Positions 49,798 through 59,463 of a stretch of DNA of 64,000 nucleotides are shown here, piece by piece. The stretch lies in the NCBI RefSeq assembly GCF_030553305.1, contig NZ_JARRAH010000001.1:1550001-1614000 (forward strand). The letters run 5' to 3'. The DNA comes from Halomarina ordinaria (GTDB lineage Archaea > Halobacteriota > Halobacteria > Halobacteriales > Haloarculaceae). How positions within the stretch are numbered: the stretch's first letter is position 1; each line of letters starts with the position of its first letter. A model generated the notes under the pieces. That model was not told where the DNA came from. It saw nothing but the letters and a program-made list of their open reading frames with translations, and did no database searches. The position numbers and the translations under genes are program-made.

Positions 49798-51108
49798 TCA
49801 CCGCATCGACGCCGGGTCGACCTTCAGGAACTCCCGCATGAGGACCGTCGCGTAGGACCCCGACGGGAGCGCGAACGAGAACGTCAGCGGGTCCTCGCGC
49901 ACGTCGAGGGCCGTCGTCAGCAGTACCGCCCGACGGGTGCCCGTCGAGCCGAACTCCCCCTCGCGGTCGAAGTCGGCGGGGGCGAGGTCCGCGTCGTCGA
50001 GGACGGCCCGTTCGATGTCGCCCTGCTCGCCGCCCGCGAGTTCGGTCTCCGTGCCGACGAGCGGCGCGGTGACGAACGCCCGGCCGCGCTCGCAGTGGCG
50101 CGTCACCGTCTCGACGCGCTCCTCGGTGACACGCTGGCTGCGGTTCGCGTCCGGTTGTCCCTCCCCGTCGGCGAAACAGACCACGTCGCCTGCGACTGGA
50201 CAGTGGAAGGGGAGGCCGCGCTCCAGTCGCGCCGAGAGCATCCGGTTGAAGAGGTACGACTGGGCTGCGTTGACGAACAGGCGCTGGATGTTGTTCGGCG
50301 CCGTCTCCAGCGCGCCGCGGAAGTCCTCGGGGGCCTCGCCGCCGTTCTCGGTGAGGCGGTGGACCATCGCGCGCTCGTAGCCGAGACGCGTCGGGAGGCG
50401 GTCGAGCGCGCCCGCCCAGTCGCGCGTCTCCTCGGCGTAGGTTCGCGCCTCGCGGGTCGACTCCGGTTCGCGCTCGCTGGGGTTGCCGACGTAGGCGAGG
50501 ACCGCCCCCTCCCAGTCGCCGCGCGCGATGGCGAGTCCGACCTCGTGGGTGACCGGTCGGCGCGTCCCGAAGCGCTGCTGACCGAAGACGTTCGGGACGG
50601 CCACCGTCTCCCCGTCACCGAACTCGCGGAGGGCGTCGACGACGGCGGGGACGTTCTCGGGGCGCTCGGGGTCGCGGACGACGACGTCGAACTCGTTGCC
50701 CCGGAGGTCGCCGAAGAGGACGGGCCGCCCGGTCCGCCCGAGCACCTCGACGCTCGCGCCGCGCACGTCCGGGAGGTCGGGCGCGTCGAGCCAGCGCACC
50801 GAGAACAGTTGCGTGGTGAGCGCGCGTTTGTCCTTCGTGCCGGCCCACGAGAAGCGCTCGCGGCTGACGCCGAGGCGGTCGGCGAGGACGGCGACGTAGT
50901 CGTTGGTGTCCCAGTTGCGCAACGTGGCCCGGAAGACGACGTGCGGGTACGCCCCCGGGTCGGCGTCGACCGGCTCGACGTCGACCGCCTCGCGCTCTCT
51001 CACCCGGAAGTCCTCCGGCGACTCGCGCAGGCGCCCGCCGACGCCGTCGGCGTCGCTCACGTAGTGGTCGATACCGACCGCGCGCTCGACGGGGTGTGCC
51101 GGCCGCAT
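49798..51108 (-). CDS. truD: tRNA pseudouridine(13) synthase TruD
   Basis: Pseudouridine synthase of the TruD family, 436 aa. The catalytic Asp93 is in [34 protein letters not shown] is the N-terminal core; [33 protein letters not shown] and [13 protein letters not shown] are further signatures. ATG at 51108 ([12 protein letters not shown]) is chosen; the frame continues upstream but enters the divergent promoter. In archaea it modifies U13 in some tRNAs. Confidence 0.96.
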   Translation of the reverse strand: MRPAHPVERAVGIDHYVSDADGVGGRLRESPEDFRVREREAVDVEPVDADPGAYPHVVFRATLRNWDTNDYVAVLADRLGVSRERFSWAGTKDKRALTTQLFSVRWLDAPDLPDVRGASVEVLGRTGRPVLFGDLRGNEFDVVVRDPERPENVPAVVDALREFGDGETVAVPNVFGQQRFGTRRPVTHEVGLAIARGDWEGAVLAYVGNPSEREPESTREARTYAEETRDWAGALDRLPTRLGYERAMVHRLTENGGEAPEDFRGALETAPNNIQRLFVNAAQSYLFNRMLSARLERGLPFHCPVAGDVVCFADGEGQPDANRSQRVTEERVETVTRHCERGRAFVTAPLVGTETELAGGEQGDIERAVLDDADLAPADFDREGEFGSTGTRRAVLLTTALDVREDPLTFSFALPSGSYATVLMREFLKVDPASMR

Positions 51109-51267
51109 CAGTGCCCGTCCCCCGTCGCCGAGCCCAGGTACATACGCGCCGTTCACGACCCGCGGGTATGTGCTCCCCGGTTCCCGGTTCCGGACGACGG
51201 GTGCCGCGAGCGGCCACGCCTGCTGGCTTCGACGGGGCTTTTGGCGCGCGCCCCGAAGTCGCGTCGA

Positions 51268-52350
51268 ATGTCGGACCTGTTTACGCCGCTCACGCTGCGC
51301 GAGACGGAGATACCCAACCGCGTCATGGTGTCGCCGATGTGTCAGTACTCCTGCGACGGCGACGGCCTGGCGACCGACTGGCACCACGTCCACCTCGGGT
51401 CGCGCGCCGTCGGTGGCGCGGGCATCGTGATGACGGAAGCGGCGGCGGTCGATTCAGTGGGACGCATCTCGCCCCAGGACCTCGGCATCTGGAGCCAGGA
51501 GCACGCCGACGCGCTCGCACCCACCGTCGAGTTCGTGCGCGAGCAGGGGTCGGTGCCGGCCATCCAGCTCGCCCACGCCGGGCGCAAGGCCGCGACCCAC
51601 CGCCCCTTCGCCGACGAGTCGGGGCCGGTCCACGGCACCGAGGGCTGGACGCCCGTCGGCCCCACCGACGTGCCCTACCCCCACGACGACCCCCACGAGG
51701 TCGACGCCCTCGACCAGGCGGGTATCGAGGCGGTCATCGAGGACTTCCGGCGCGCGGCCGAACTGTCGCTCGACGCCGGGTTCGAAATCGCCGAAGTCCA
51801 CGGCGCGCACGGCTACCTGCTCCACGAGTTCTACTCGCCGGTCACGAACACCCGGGAGGACGACTACGGCGGCGACTACGCCGGTCGAACCCGTCTGATT
51901 CGGGAGGTGACCGCCGCCGTCCGGGAGGTGTGGCCCGACGACAGGCCCGTCTTCGTCCGCCTCTCGGCGACCGACTGGCTCCCCGACCGCGAGTCGTGGA
52001 CCGTCGACGACACCGTCCGCCTCTCGGCGGACCTGAAGGAGGTCGGCGCGGACCTCGTCGACGTCAGCGGCGGTGGCATCCACCCCGACCAGCGGATACC
52101 GGGGACGGGTGCGCACTACCAGGTGCCGTACGCCGAGCGCGTGCGCTCGGAGGCGGACGTCCGGACCGGCGCCGTCGGGAAGATAACGACGCCCGAGGGG
52201 GCCGACGAGGTCGTCAGGAACGGGCGCGCGGACCTCGCCATCCTCGCGCGCGAACACCTCCGCGACCCCTACTTCACGCTCCACGCCGCGAAGGAACTCG
52301 ACCGGATGGAGGCCGTCACCGTCCCCGGGCAGTACGAGCGCGGTATCTGA
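51268..52350 (+). CDS. NADH:flavin oxidoreductase, Old Yellow Enzyme family
   Basis: FMN-dependent ene-reductase of the YqjM class, 360 aa. [30 protein letters not shown] has the short-loop MCQYS motif (Cys25) that tunes [38 protein letters not shown] and [16 protein letters not shown] are conserved. It reduces activated alkenes; the natural substrate is unknown. It faces right between two left-facing tRNA genes, truD and pth2, that are often neighbours in haloarchaea. A GCTTTTGG element lies about 27 bases upstream. Confidence 0.95.
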   Translation: MSDLFTPLTLRETEIPNRVMVSPMCQYSCDGDGLATDWHHVHLGSRAVGGAGIVMTEAAAVDSVGRISPQDLGIWSQEHADALAPTVEFVREQGSVPAIQLAHAGRKAATHRPFADESGPVHGTEGWTPVGPTDVPYPHDDPHEVDALDQAGIEAVIEDFRRAAELSLDAGFEIAEVHGAHGYLLHEFYSPVTNTREDDYGGDYAGRTRLIREVTAAVREVWPDDRPVFVRLSATDWLPDRESWTVDDTVRLSADLKEVGADLVDVSGGGIHPDQRIPGTGAHYQVPYAERVRSEADVRTGAVGKITTPEGADEVVRNGRADLAILAREHLRDPYFTLHAAKELDRMEAVTVPGQYERGI

Positions 52351-52353
52351 GCC

Positions 52354-52692
52354 TCAGTAGAGCGAGAGGTCGCCGGTGACCGTGTCGACCATCGCCTCGG
52401 GCGCCGGGCCGACGGCGAGCGTCGTCACGGTGCCGGGGTCGAGTTGCGTGTGGCCCGCGTCCCGGACGACGGCGTGGGGAAGTCCCTCGCGACGGGCCTG
52501 CTCGGCCAGGTCGAACACCTCGCGCTCGCTGCCCGCCTTGAGCACGACCTTCTTCTGCCCGCCGGATTTCCACTGTCGCCGGGCGTCGGGACCCGCCGAC
52601 TCGTAGGCCTTGAGCGAGGCGTGGGCGACCTGCGCGGCGAGTTTGCCGGTCCCCATGCCGATGTCCGTGCGGGCGACGATGGCCTGTTTCAT
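52354..52692 (-). CDS. pth2: Peptidyl-tRNA hydrolase (Pth2)
   Basis: Archaeal/eukaryotic peptidyl-tRNA hydrolase releasing tRNA from stalled peptidyl-tRNA; 112 aa. [31 protein letters not shown] contains the Pth2 signature (12-26), and [41 protein letters not shown] complete the core with the catalytic Asp. ATG at 52692 is the conserved start. It converges with the OYE gene, with 3 bp between stops. Confidence 0.96.
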   Translation of the reverse strand: MKQAIVARTDIGMGTGKLAAQVAHASLKAYESAGPDARRQWKSGGQKKVVLKAGSEREVFDLAEQARREGLPHAVVRDAGHTQLDPGTVTTLAVGPAPEAMVDTVTGDLSLY

Positions 52693-52780
52693 ACCCCAGG
52701 CTGGACGAGGCGCGCCAAAGCGCTGACGACTCGTCCAGCGACGGGGAAGACCTATGCTCGCTCGTCGGACACCGGGCCCC

Positions 52781-53503
52781 ATGCTCGGTCCCCTCCGCCG
52801 ACCGGACAGGTACTTCGAGCGACACGCGCCCGGACTCCGACTCGGGCGGGCGGTCGCCGTCGCGCTCCTCGTCGCGCTCGTCGCGACCGCCACCCTCGGC
52901 GTGTTCGGCTACGCCCTCGCCGAGCAAGCCGGCGAGGCGACCGTCACCGTCGACAACGAGAACCGACCGCCCGACTGGGTCTGCGAGCGACACGGCGACG
53001 ACCCGGACTCACCGCTCGGGACGGACTGTGACGAACCGAGCGAGCGAGAGGTGCGGGCGAGTTCGCTCGTCTGGAACGCCGTCGTCGACCGGCTCCCGGT
53101 CGTGTTCTTCACCTCGCTGACCGGGTGGGTCCTGGGCGGCGTCGGGATGCACGTCCTGACCGCGCTCGCCGGCGGCGAGGGGTCGTTCGGCGACTCGCTG
53201 GCCGTCGCCGGGTGGGCGCAGGCCACGACGCTCCCGCAGTTCGTCCTGCTCGGCGCCGTGTTCGTGACGTTCGCGGGGAGCGTCGACGTCACCGCGGGCG
53301 AGGCGGCCCTGGAGTCGCAGGTCGCGGGGTTCCGGAGCGACCTCCGGCACCCGGTGGTACTGCTCGGGGCCGCGCTCACCACAGCGTGGCAGGGGTGGGT
53401 CTACTACCACGGGATGTCCCACGCGCGGAACGTCGACAGGGACGCGGCGGCGCTCATCGCCGTCTGTTGCGGGGTGCTCGCGTTCGTCGGGAGCGTCCTG
53501 TGA
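52781..53503 (+). CDS. YIP1-like multi-span membrane protein
   Basis: A 240-aa membrane protein. [39 protein letters not shown] is the N-terminal Yip1-type start with the first helix. An external loop has two Cys ([16 protein letters not shown]) that might form a disulfide. Four more helices follow (about 98-118, 133-155, 180-196, 218-238). Yip1-domain proteins in archaea have no known role. ATG at 52781 is chosen; ATG 52754 in frame is the alternative. Confidence 0.82.
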   Translation: MLGPLRRPDRYFERHAPGLRLGRAVAVALLVALVATATLGVFGYALAEQAGEATVTVDNENRPPDWVCERHGDDPDSPLGTDCDEPSEREVRASSLVWNAVVDRLPVVFFTSLTGWVLGGVGMHVLTALAGGEGSFGDSLAVAGWAQATTLPQFVLLGAVFVTFAGSVDVTAGEAALESQVAGFRSDLRHPVVLLGAALTTAWQGWVYYHGMSHARNVDRDAAALIAVCCGVLAFVGSVL

Positions 53504-53570
53504 GTCGGGACGTCCCCGGCCCTCGGCGTAACGAGGAAGGTTTAGGACCCTCTCGGCGCGTGGATTCGGT

Positions 53571-54158
53571 ATGATACTCTCCGACGCGGACATCCTCCGG
53601 CGACTGGAGGCCGGCGACCTCGTGGTCGAACCGCTCGACGACGTCGACCTCCAGGTCCAGCCGGCGAGCGTCGACGTGCGACTCGGCCGGCAGTTCCTCG
53701 AGTTCCAGCGCGCGAACATCCCGTGTATCCACCCGAACCGCGAGACGGAGGTCGACGACTACGTCTCGGAGACCTACGTCGAGGACGGCGAGGAGTTCAT
53801 CCTCCACCCCGGCGACTTCGTGCTCGGGACGACCCACGAGCGCGTCGAGATACCGCCCGACCTCGTCGCGCAGGTCGAGGGGCGCTCCTCGCTCGGCCGA
53901 CTCGCGGTCGTGGTCCACGCCACCGCCGGCTTCGTCGACCCCGGCTACCGCGGCCAGATAACGCTCGAACTCTCCAACCTCGGCACCGCGCCCGTCGCGC
54001 TCACGCCGGGGATGCGCGTCTCGCAACTGGTGTTCACCGAACTGACCTCGCGCGCCGAGCGCCCCTACGGGAGCGACCGGGGGTCGAAGTATCAGGACCA
54101 GGCGGGTCCGCAGGCCTCGCGCATCCGCGGCGACGTCGAGTTCGGGGGCGAACAGTGA
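53571..54158 (+). CDS. dcd: dCTP deaminase
   Basis: Deaminates dCTP to dUTP (or on to dUMP in the bifunctional archaeal type); 195 aa. [21 protein letters not shown] and [11 protein letters not shown] open the trimeric beta-fold; the active site is in [32 protein letters not shown]. The GTTTAGG element about 27 bases upstream gives a leaderless start. Its stop overlaps the next start by 4 bp (GTGA), coupling it to the ThiR-type regulator. Confidence 0.96.
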   Translation: MILSDADILRRLEAGDLVVEPLDDVDLQVQPASVDVRLGRQFLEFQRANIPCIHPNRETEVDDYVSETYVEDGEEFILHPGDFVLGTTHERVEIPPDLVAQVEGRSSLGRLAVVVHATAGFVDPGYRGQITLELSNLGTAPVALTPGMRVSQLVFTELTSRAERPYGSDRGSKYQDQAGPQASRIRGDVEFGGEQ

Positions 54159-55066
54159 GGTTCATCGAGGAGGTGGTCGTCGACGAGTTCCTCCCGACGT
54201 TCCGCTCGATGCTCGCCGAGGACCTCCGCGAGCGCGGATTGACCCAGAACGAGGTCGCCACCCTGCTCGGCATCAGCCAGAGCGCCGTCTCGAAGTACGC
54301 CCACGGCGACGTCGACCGCTCCGCGGCGGTCCTGAACGACGAGCGCGTCCGTGACCTCGTCGCCCACCTCGGGGAGGGCCTCGCGGCCGGCGAGACGAGT
54401 CGCGTCCAGGCGCTCGTCGAGGCGGAGGTGCTCATCCGCCAGTTGGAGCGGGGCGACCTGCTCGCGACGCTCCACGAGGAGGCGATGCCCGAACTCGCCG
54501 ACTACGACGGCGACTTCGCCGTCCACGACGCCGACAGCGGGCTTCGCGAGGCGGAGCGCGCGCTCGCGTCCGTCCGGCGCGGCCTGCGTATCCTCTCGAA
54601 CACGAGCGGGTTCGCCGCGCTCATCCCCGCCGTCGGGTCGAACCTCGTCGAGTGCCTCCCCGACGCGGCCGACATCGACGACGTGGTGGCCGTCCCCGGG
54701 CGCATCCTCGACGTGAAGGGTCGGGCGACCGTGCCGGGCGACCCGGAGTTCGGCGTCAGCGAACACGTCGCGGGCATCCTGCTCGCCGCGCGCGACGCCG
54801 GCAGCGAGGCCCGCGCCGCGCTGAACGTCCGCTACAGCCCCGACCTCGTCGCCCGGGCGGAGGACCGGGGACTCGGCACGCGGGAGTTCGACGCCGAGGG
54901 CGACGTGGCGTCGGCCATCGCGGAGGCCCTGTCCGAGGGGGCGCAGGTCGACGTGCTCTACCAGACCGGCGGGTTCGGCATCGAACCCGTCGCGTACGTC
55001 CTCGCGACCGACGCGGCGACGGCCGCCGAGCGCGTCCGCGACCTGCGCGACGGGGAGCGACCGTGA
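54155..55066 (+). CDS. thiR: ThiR-type regulator: HTH plus ThiN-like ligand domain
   Basis: A 303-aa protein with an N-terminal HTH ([32 protein letters not shown], about 23-54) and a C-terminal ThiN-type domain ([42 protein letters not shown] ... [14 protein letters not shown] and [12 protein letters not shown]). This layout matches the archaeal thiamine regulator ThiR, in which the ThiN-like domain senses thiamine phosphates. The DNA targets would include thi4 at 45.7 kb. GTG at 54155 overlaps dcd by 4 bp; its stop overlaps the methyltransferase start by 4 bp. Confidence 0.92.
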   Translation: MRFIEEVVVDEFLPTFRSMLAEDLRERGLTQNEVATLLGISQSAVSKYAHGDVDRSAAVLNDERVRDLVAHLGEGLAAGETSRVQALVEAEVLIRQLERGDLLATLHEEAMPELADYDGDFAVHDADSGLREAERALASVRRGLRILSNTSGFAALIPAVGSNLVECLPDAADIDDVVAVPGRILDVKGRATVPGDPEFGVSEHVAGILLAARDAGSEARAALNVRYSPDLVARAEDRGLGTREFDAEGDVASAIAEALSEGAQVDVLYQTGGFGIEPVAYVLATDAATAAERVRDLRDGERP

Positions 55067-55731
55067 GCGTCCGGGCCTTCTACGGCCGCTACGCCGACCT
55101 CTACGACGCCATCGCCACGGCACCGGGGGTCGCGCGCTGGCGAGAGCGCGCGGCCGACGCCCTCTCGCTCGCGCCGGGCGACACCGTCGTCGAGATGGGC
55201 TGTGGCACCGGCGCGAACCTCCCGCACCTCCGCGAGCGGGTGGGGTCGGAGGGACGGGTCGTCGGCGTCGACCTCACCCGGCCGCTGCTCGACCGCGCCC
55301 GCGAGCGCACGGCCCGGTGGGAGAACGTCGCCGTCGTCGAGGCCGACGCGACCCGGCCGCCCGTCGCGCGCGCCGACGCCGTCCTCGCGTCGTTCGTCGT
55401 CGGCATGCTCCCCGACCCCGGCGCGGCGGTCGACGACTGGTGCGACCTCGCCGCGGGTCGGGTCGCCCTGCTCGACGCGACGAGCAGTACGCACCCACTC
55501 GGCCGACTGCTCACCCCGGCCTTCGGCGCGTTCGTCGGTGCCGGCGCGCCCGCCGACTCGCCCGTCGACTCGTTCCGACAGGCCGTCGAACGGGGCGAGG
55601 ACGCCCCGAACCGGCGACTCGACCGTCGGGTGGGCGCGGCCCGCGACGCACTCGTCTCGCGGACCGTCGACAGGCGCTACGAGGAACACGCCCTCGGGTT
55701 CGTCGGCGTTCTGAGCGGACGTGTGGAGTGA
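55063..55731 (+). CDS. Class I SAM methyltransferase coupled to thiR
   Basis: A 222-aa methyltransferase. FYGRYADLYDAIATAPGVARWRERAADALSLAPGDTVVEMGCGTGANLPHLR has motif I, and GRVVGVDLTRPLLDRARER motif II; VLASFVVGMLPDPG is motif IV. The family (UbiE/Methyltransf_25) does not tell the substrate. GTG start at 55063 overlaps the regulator stop (GTGA). Three genes, dcd-thiR-MT, thus form a tightly coupled operon. Confidence 0.9.
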   Translation: MSVRAFYGRYADLYDAIATAPGVARWRERAADALSLAPGDTVVEMGCGTGANLPHLRERVGSEGRVVGVDLTRPLLDRARERTARWENVAVVEADATRPPVARADAVLASFVVGMLPDPGAAVDDWCDLAAGRVALLDATSSTHPLGRLLTPAFGAFVGAGAPADSPVDSFRQAVERGEDAPNRRLDRRVGAARDALVSRTVDRRYEEHALGFVGVLSGRVE

Positions 55732-55905
55732 ATACGCACGACCCCGCGGCGACGCTCGTTCCGGAACCTCTCGGGATACCGTTCGATGAACCGTCGGTAG
55801 CCGAGACCCCGGCGCCCCGACGCGAGCAGTCGCGCCGCGAGCGAACGGAGCGAGCGAGCGGGTCGAGGCGCGACCGCAGGGAGCGCCGCGGGCTTTTCGT
55901 CCTCT

Positions 55906-55991
55906 CAGAACCGCTACGCGGTTCTGGGTGCCTGTGAGACGCGTCGCGTCTCACACTGCAGCGTTTGCCAGCGGGCGGCTTCGCCACCCGC
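55906..55991 (+). other. Cluster of three stem-loops with 3-nt loops
   Basis: Hairpin 1: 55906-55914 with 55918-55926 (9 bp, loop TAC). Hairpin 2: 55933-55942 with 55946-55955 (10 bp, loop GTC). Hairpin 3: 55971-55979 with 55983-55991 (9 bp, one mismatch, loop TTC). They lie in the 278-bp gap between the convergent methyltransferase and engB genes. They could form a bidirectional terminator, a small RNA or a dispersed repeat. Nothing else is visible in 55732-55900. Confidence 0.65.
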
Positions 55992-56009
55992 ACAGCAAAA
56001 GGTGGTGGT

Positions 56010-56627
56010 TCAGAAGAACTTGAACAGGTCGTCGCGTTTGGCGTCGTGGAGGTGCGTGCGGACCGCCTCGGTGAGCGGGTCGATGCTCCCGCGTTTCGCG
56101 GTGATGGGGGCGATGGTGTCCTGCCACTGTTGCCACGGCGGGAGGAGGCCGAGGCGTTCACAGAGGGCGTTCAGGCGCTCGTCGCGGTCGTCGACCTTGT
56201 CCATCTTGTTCACCGCCACGACCGCCGGGATGCCGAGTTCCTCGAGGAAGTGGAACAGTTCGACGTCGTGGGGTAGCTCGTCGCGGGCGCTGTGGCGGTC
56301 GATGATGTCGACGACGCTCTTGCCGTCGACGACGAGGACGCCCACGAGGATGTCGTCTGCATATTCCTCTAGATAGTGGACGATGTCGGTCTTGATCTGC
56401 TCCCTGCGCTCCTCGGGGACGCCCTCCATGAACCCGAAGCCGGGGAGGTCGGTGAGGACGAAGCTCTCGGGCGCCCAGTCGTAGTGGTTCGGCGCCCGCG
56501 TGACGCCCGGCTTGCCGCCCGTCGAGAACGTGTGTCCCGTCAGCTCCCGCATGAGCGTCGACTTCCCGACGTTCGACCGCCCGAGGAGCACCACCTCCGC
56601 GTCCCGGTCCGGCCGCGACTCGAACAT
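56010..56627 (-). CDS. engB: GTP-binding protein EngB
   Basis: A 205-aa TRAFAC GTPase. G1 is [16 protein letters not shown] (about 15-30), G3 is LTDLPGFGF and G4 is NKMDKVDD. The [29 protein letters not shown] and [23 protein letters not shown] segments match EngB/YihA proteins, implicated in large-subunit ribosome assembly in bacteria. ATG at 56627 ([19 protein letters not shown]) is chosen over longer frames. Confidence 0.95.
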   Translation of the reverse strand: MFESRPDRDAEVVLLGRSNVGKSTLMRELTGHTFSTGGKPGVTRAPNHYDWAPESFVLTDLPGFGFMEGVPEERREQIKTDIVHYLEEYADDILVGVLVVDGKSVVDIIDRHSARDELPHDVELFHFLEELGIPAVVAVNKMDKVDDRDERLNALCERLGLLPPWQQWQDTIAPITAKRGSIDPLTEAVRTHLHDAKRDDLFKFF

Positions 56628-56760
56628 ACCCCTGCTACCCGAGCGGCGGGGAAAAGCGCGCCGGAGTGATTCGGACGCCCGGCCGACCGTCTCGGGGGTC
56701 GTATCGTCCCGGAACCGGCAGAAAAGTGTTATGTCCTCGTACAGCCCACAGGATAGTGTC

Positions 56761-57162
56761 ATGGACTTACACACCCGCGCAATCGTCTACGGGTTCCTCA
56801 CGACCGTCGTTCTCGCGCTGCTCAGCGGCGCGGTCATCCCGTTCACGGACGTGAACCTGCCGGTCGTCGGGACCGGCCTGACGGCCATCGTCGGCGGGTT
56901 CGTCGCCGGCTACGTCGCCGGGGGGCGGGTCGGAAACGGCGCCGTCAACGGAGGTGTCGCGACCGTCATCGGCGCGTTCGTCGCGCTCGTCCTGCTGAGC
57001 CTGTTCGGCCTCCTCGCCGGCGGCCTCCTCGGCGTGGGCATCTTCGTCGCGGGGGTCGTCTACCTCGCGCTCGCCGCCATCCCGGGTGCCCTCGGCGGCG
57101 CCGTCGGCGCGTGGGCGAAGGGTCGCTCCGAGCGTCGGATGACCGGCCGGCCCGCGACCTGA
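56761..57162 (+). CDS. DUF5518 membrane protein (first copy)
   Basis: A 133-aa haloarchaeal membrane protein with four predicted helices and Gly-rich turns ([33 protein letters not shown]). It matches DUF5518 proteins, common as multiple paralogues in haloarchaea; function unknown. A second copy lies at 61903. GTTATG about 30 bases ahead of the ATG at 56761 is a possible TATA element. Confidence 0.85.
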   Translation: MDLHTRAIVYGFLTTVVLALLSGAVIPFTDVNLPVVGTGLTAIVGGFVAGYVAGGRVGNGAVNGGVATVIGAFVALVLLSLFGLLAGGLLGVGIFVAGVVYLALAAIPGALGGAVGAWAKGRSERRMTGRPAT

Positions 57163-57207
57163 ACCCGGTCCTGTGGAGTTTTTGTGGCCGCCCGCCGAGC
57201 CACGGGC

Positions 57208-57909
57208 ATGGAGAAGACCGACGCGCGCGACGCGGTCTGGACGCGCTTCGAGGAGGGCGACTTCGCCCGCTTCCCGTTCCCCCCGCGCGGGCGCATCCCG
57301 AACTTCGTGGGCGCCGAGCGCGCCGCCGGGCGTCTGTTCGAGACGCCCGAGTGGGAACGCGCCGCGGTGCTGAAGGCGAACCCGGACTCCCCCCAGCGCC
57401 CCGTCAGGAAGCGCGCGCTCGAAGCCGGGAAGACGGTGTACATGGCGGTCCCCCGCCTCCGCGAGGAGGAGTGTTTCGTCGAACTCGACCCCGCCCGCAT
57501 CGACGACCCCCACCGCGCCTCGACCATCTCGGGGTCGGAAGAACTGGGCGTGCAGGTCGGCCCGGACGCCCTCCCCGAGATAGACCTCGTCGTCGCCGGG
57601 AGCGTCGCCGTCACGGAGGACGGGGTACGCGTCGGGAAGGGCGAGGGGTACAGCGACCTCGAGTACGCCGTCCTGCGCGAACTCGGCGCCGTCGACGACG
57701 ACACGCCGCTGGCGACGACGGTCCACGACGAGCAGGTGCTCGCGGCCGACCTCACCCCCGACGCCCACGACGTCCCCCTCGACCTCGTCGCGACGCCGGA
57801 GCGCGTCCTCCGTCCGGCACGAGGGTCGAAGCCGTCGGGTATCGACTGGGGCCTGCTGTCCGAGGACCGAGTCGCGGAGATTCCCGTCCTTCGGCGGCTC
57901 AGCGAGTGA
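57208..57909 (+). CDS. 5-formyltetrahydrofolate cyclo-ligase family protein
   Basis: A 233-aa protein of the MTHFS family, which recycles 5-formyl-THF to methenyl-THF with ATP. KANPDSPQRPVRKRALEAGKTVYMAVPRL and the ligand-binding loop VGKGEGYSDLEYAVLRELGAV (GKGxGYxDLE motif) are seen. Archaeal members include longer variants of uncertain substrate, so specificity is not proven. It starts 45 bp after the DUF5518 gene; ATG at 57208. Confidence 0.9.
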   Translation: MEKTDARDAVWTRFEEGDFARFPFPPRGRIPNFVGAERAAGRLFETPEWERAAVLKANPDSPQRPVRKRALEAGKTVYMAVPRLREEECFVELDPARIDDPHRASTISGSEELGVQVGPDALPEIDLVVAGSVAVTEDGVRVGKGEGYSDLEYAVLRELGAVDDDTPLATTVHDEQVLAADLTPDAHDVPLDLVATPERVLRPARGSKPSGIDWGLLSEDRVAEIPVLRRLSE

Positions 57910-57961
57910 GAGACGACGGCGCGATACTAGAGTATTTGACCGTCCCGGGTGACGTTCCGGC

Positions 57962-59272
57962 GTGCGACTCGTACAGGTTGCGGTGCCGGCGGCGAAACGC
58001 GACACGGTGCTGAAGGCGCTCGACGACGAGGGCGTCGACTACGTCGTGAGCGACGAGAGCAGCGGCCGCGAGTACGACGCCGTCGTCTCCTTTCCCGCCC
58101 CGGCGAACGCGGTCGAAGACCTCCTGGCCCGGTTGCGTGGCGTCGGTGTCGACGAGCACGGCTACACCGTCGTCACCGACGCGACGACGGTCATCTCGGC
58201 GCGCTTCGACGCGCTGGAGGACGAGTACGACGGGAACGAGGAGGCGGAGGACCGTATCGCCCGCGAGGAACTCGTCGCCCGCGCGAAGAGCCTCGCGAGC
58301 ACGTTCCCGACGTACGTCACGCTGACCATCATCAGCGCCATCATCGCCACGGCGGGGCTGCTCCTCGACTCGGCGGCCACCGTCGTCGGGAGCATGGTCA
58401 TCGCGCCGCTCATCGGGCCGGCGATGGCCGCCTGCGTCGGCACCGTCGTCGACGACCGAGAACTCTGGGTCCGAGGGGTCCGTCTCCAGTTCATCGGTAT
58501 CGTGCTGTCCATCCTCGCGGCCGCCCTCTTCGCGTGGCTCGTCCAGGTGACGAACCTCGTCCCGCCGGGGCTCGACCCGACGACGATACCGCAGGTCCAG
58601 GAGCGCATCGCACCGGACTTCCTCTCGCTGACGGTCGCCCTCGGCGCGGGCGTCGCGGGCGCGCTGAGCCTCCGGACGGGTGTCTCGACGGCACTCGTCG
58701 GCGTCATGATCGCCGTCGCGCTCATCCCGCCGGCGGCGACGGTCGGCATCGGCATCGCGTTCGGCCTGCCGGCCGTCGCGCTCACTTCGGCCGTCCTCGT
58801 CCTCGTCAACGTCCTCTCCATCAACCTCGCGGCGCTGATCGTCCTCTGGTACTCCGGCTACCGCCCCGAGCAGTTCTTCCAGCGCGAGGAGGCGCGCAGC
58901 GACACGCTCACCCGCGTCGGCGGACTCGTCGTCGCCATCGTCGTCCTCTCGGTGTTCCTCGGCGGTGTCACCTACGACAGCTACCGGGTGGCGGAGACCG
59001 AGGAGACCATCCGGGGGGAGGTCGACGCGGCTATCGACGAGACCGATGGTCGGGTCGTCCTCCTCGACGTGTCGATGGAGACCGAACGCCAGCGGCTGCT
59101 GTTCACCGGCGTCGAGCGCGTGGTCGTCACCGTCGGCGCACCACCCGGCGACCGGCCGACCGACCTCGCCGCCCGCATCGACTCGCGCATCCGGGCGGCG
59201 ACCGGCACCGACGTCGACGTCGAGGTGCGGTACGTCGAGGTCACCCGGCAGAACGTCGCCGTCCCCGCGTGA
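57962..59272 (+). CDS. DUF389 (TIGR00341) membrane protein, copy 1
   Basis: A 436-aa membrane protein. A soluble ferredoxin-like N-terminal domain (RLVQVAVPAAKRDTVLKALDDEGVDYVV, about 1-80) precedes the DUF389 core with about six helices: FPTYVTLTIISAIIATAGLLLDSAATVVGSMVIAPLIGPAM and SLRTGVSTALVGVMIAVALIPPAATVGIGIAF. A C-terminal soluble domain (about 350-436) follows. The function is unknown. GTG start at 57962. Confidence 0.92.
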   Translation: MRLVQVAVPAAKRDTVLKALDDEGVDYVVSDESSGREYDAVVSFPAPANAVEDLLARLRGVGVDEHGYTVVTDATTVISARFDALEDEYDGNEEAEDRIAREELVARAKSLASTFPTYVTLTIISAIIATAGLLLDSAATVVGSMVIAPLIGPAMAACVGTVVDDRELWVRGVRLQFIGIVLSILAAALFAWLVQVTNLVPPGLDPTTIPQVQERIAPDFLSLTVALGAGVAGALSLRTGVSTALVGVMIAVALIPPAATVGIGIAFGLPAVALTSAVLVLVNVLSINLAALIVLWYSGYRPEQFFQREEARSDTLTRVGGLVVAIVVLSVFLGGVTYDSYRVAETEETIRGEVDAAIDETDGRVVLLDVSMETERQRLLFTGVERVVVTVGAPPGDRPTDLAARIDSRIRAATGTDVDVEVRYVEVTRQNVAVPA

Positions 59273-59463
59273 GCCCCGCGGGCGTGTCCGAGACGCGCGG
59301 CTGACGGCCCCGGCTCACCATCGGACGACACAGGGCGGTTTATGCCGCTCGGGTGAATCGACTCCGTACGAGATGGTATCGAGACGGTGGCCGGGACGCC
59401 CGACCGGGAGTCCGTCGCTCGCGCGGTCGCCGCGTGCGACGCGGACGGCGGGCCGGTAGTCAC

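Noticed and set aside
59387-59463. Coding-like frame in the gap between the two DUF389 genes (VAGTPDRESVARAVAAC...)
   Set aside because: Starts only at GTG and continues as an Arg/Ser-rich shadow inside DUF389 copy 2; probably by chance.
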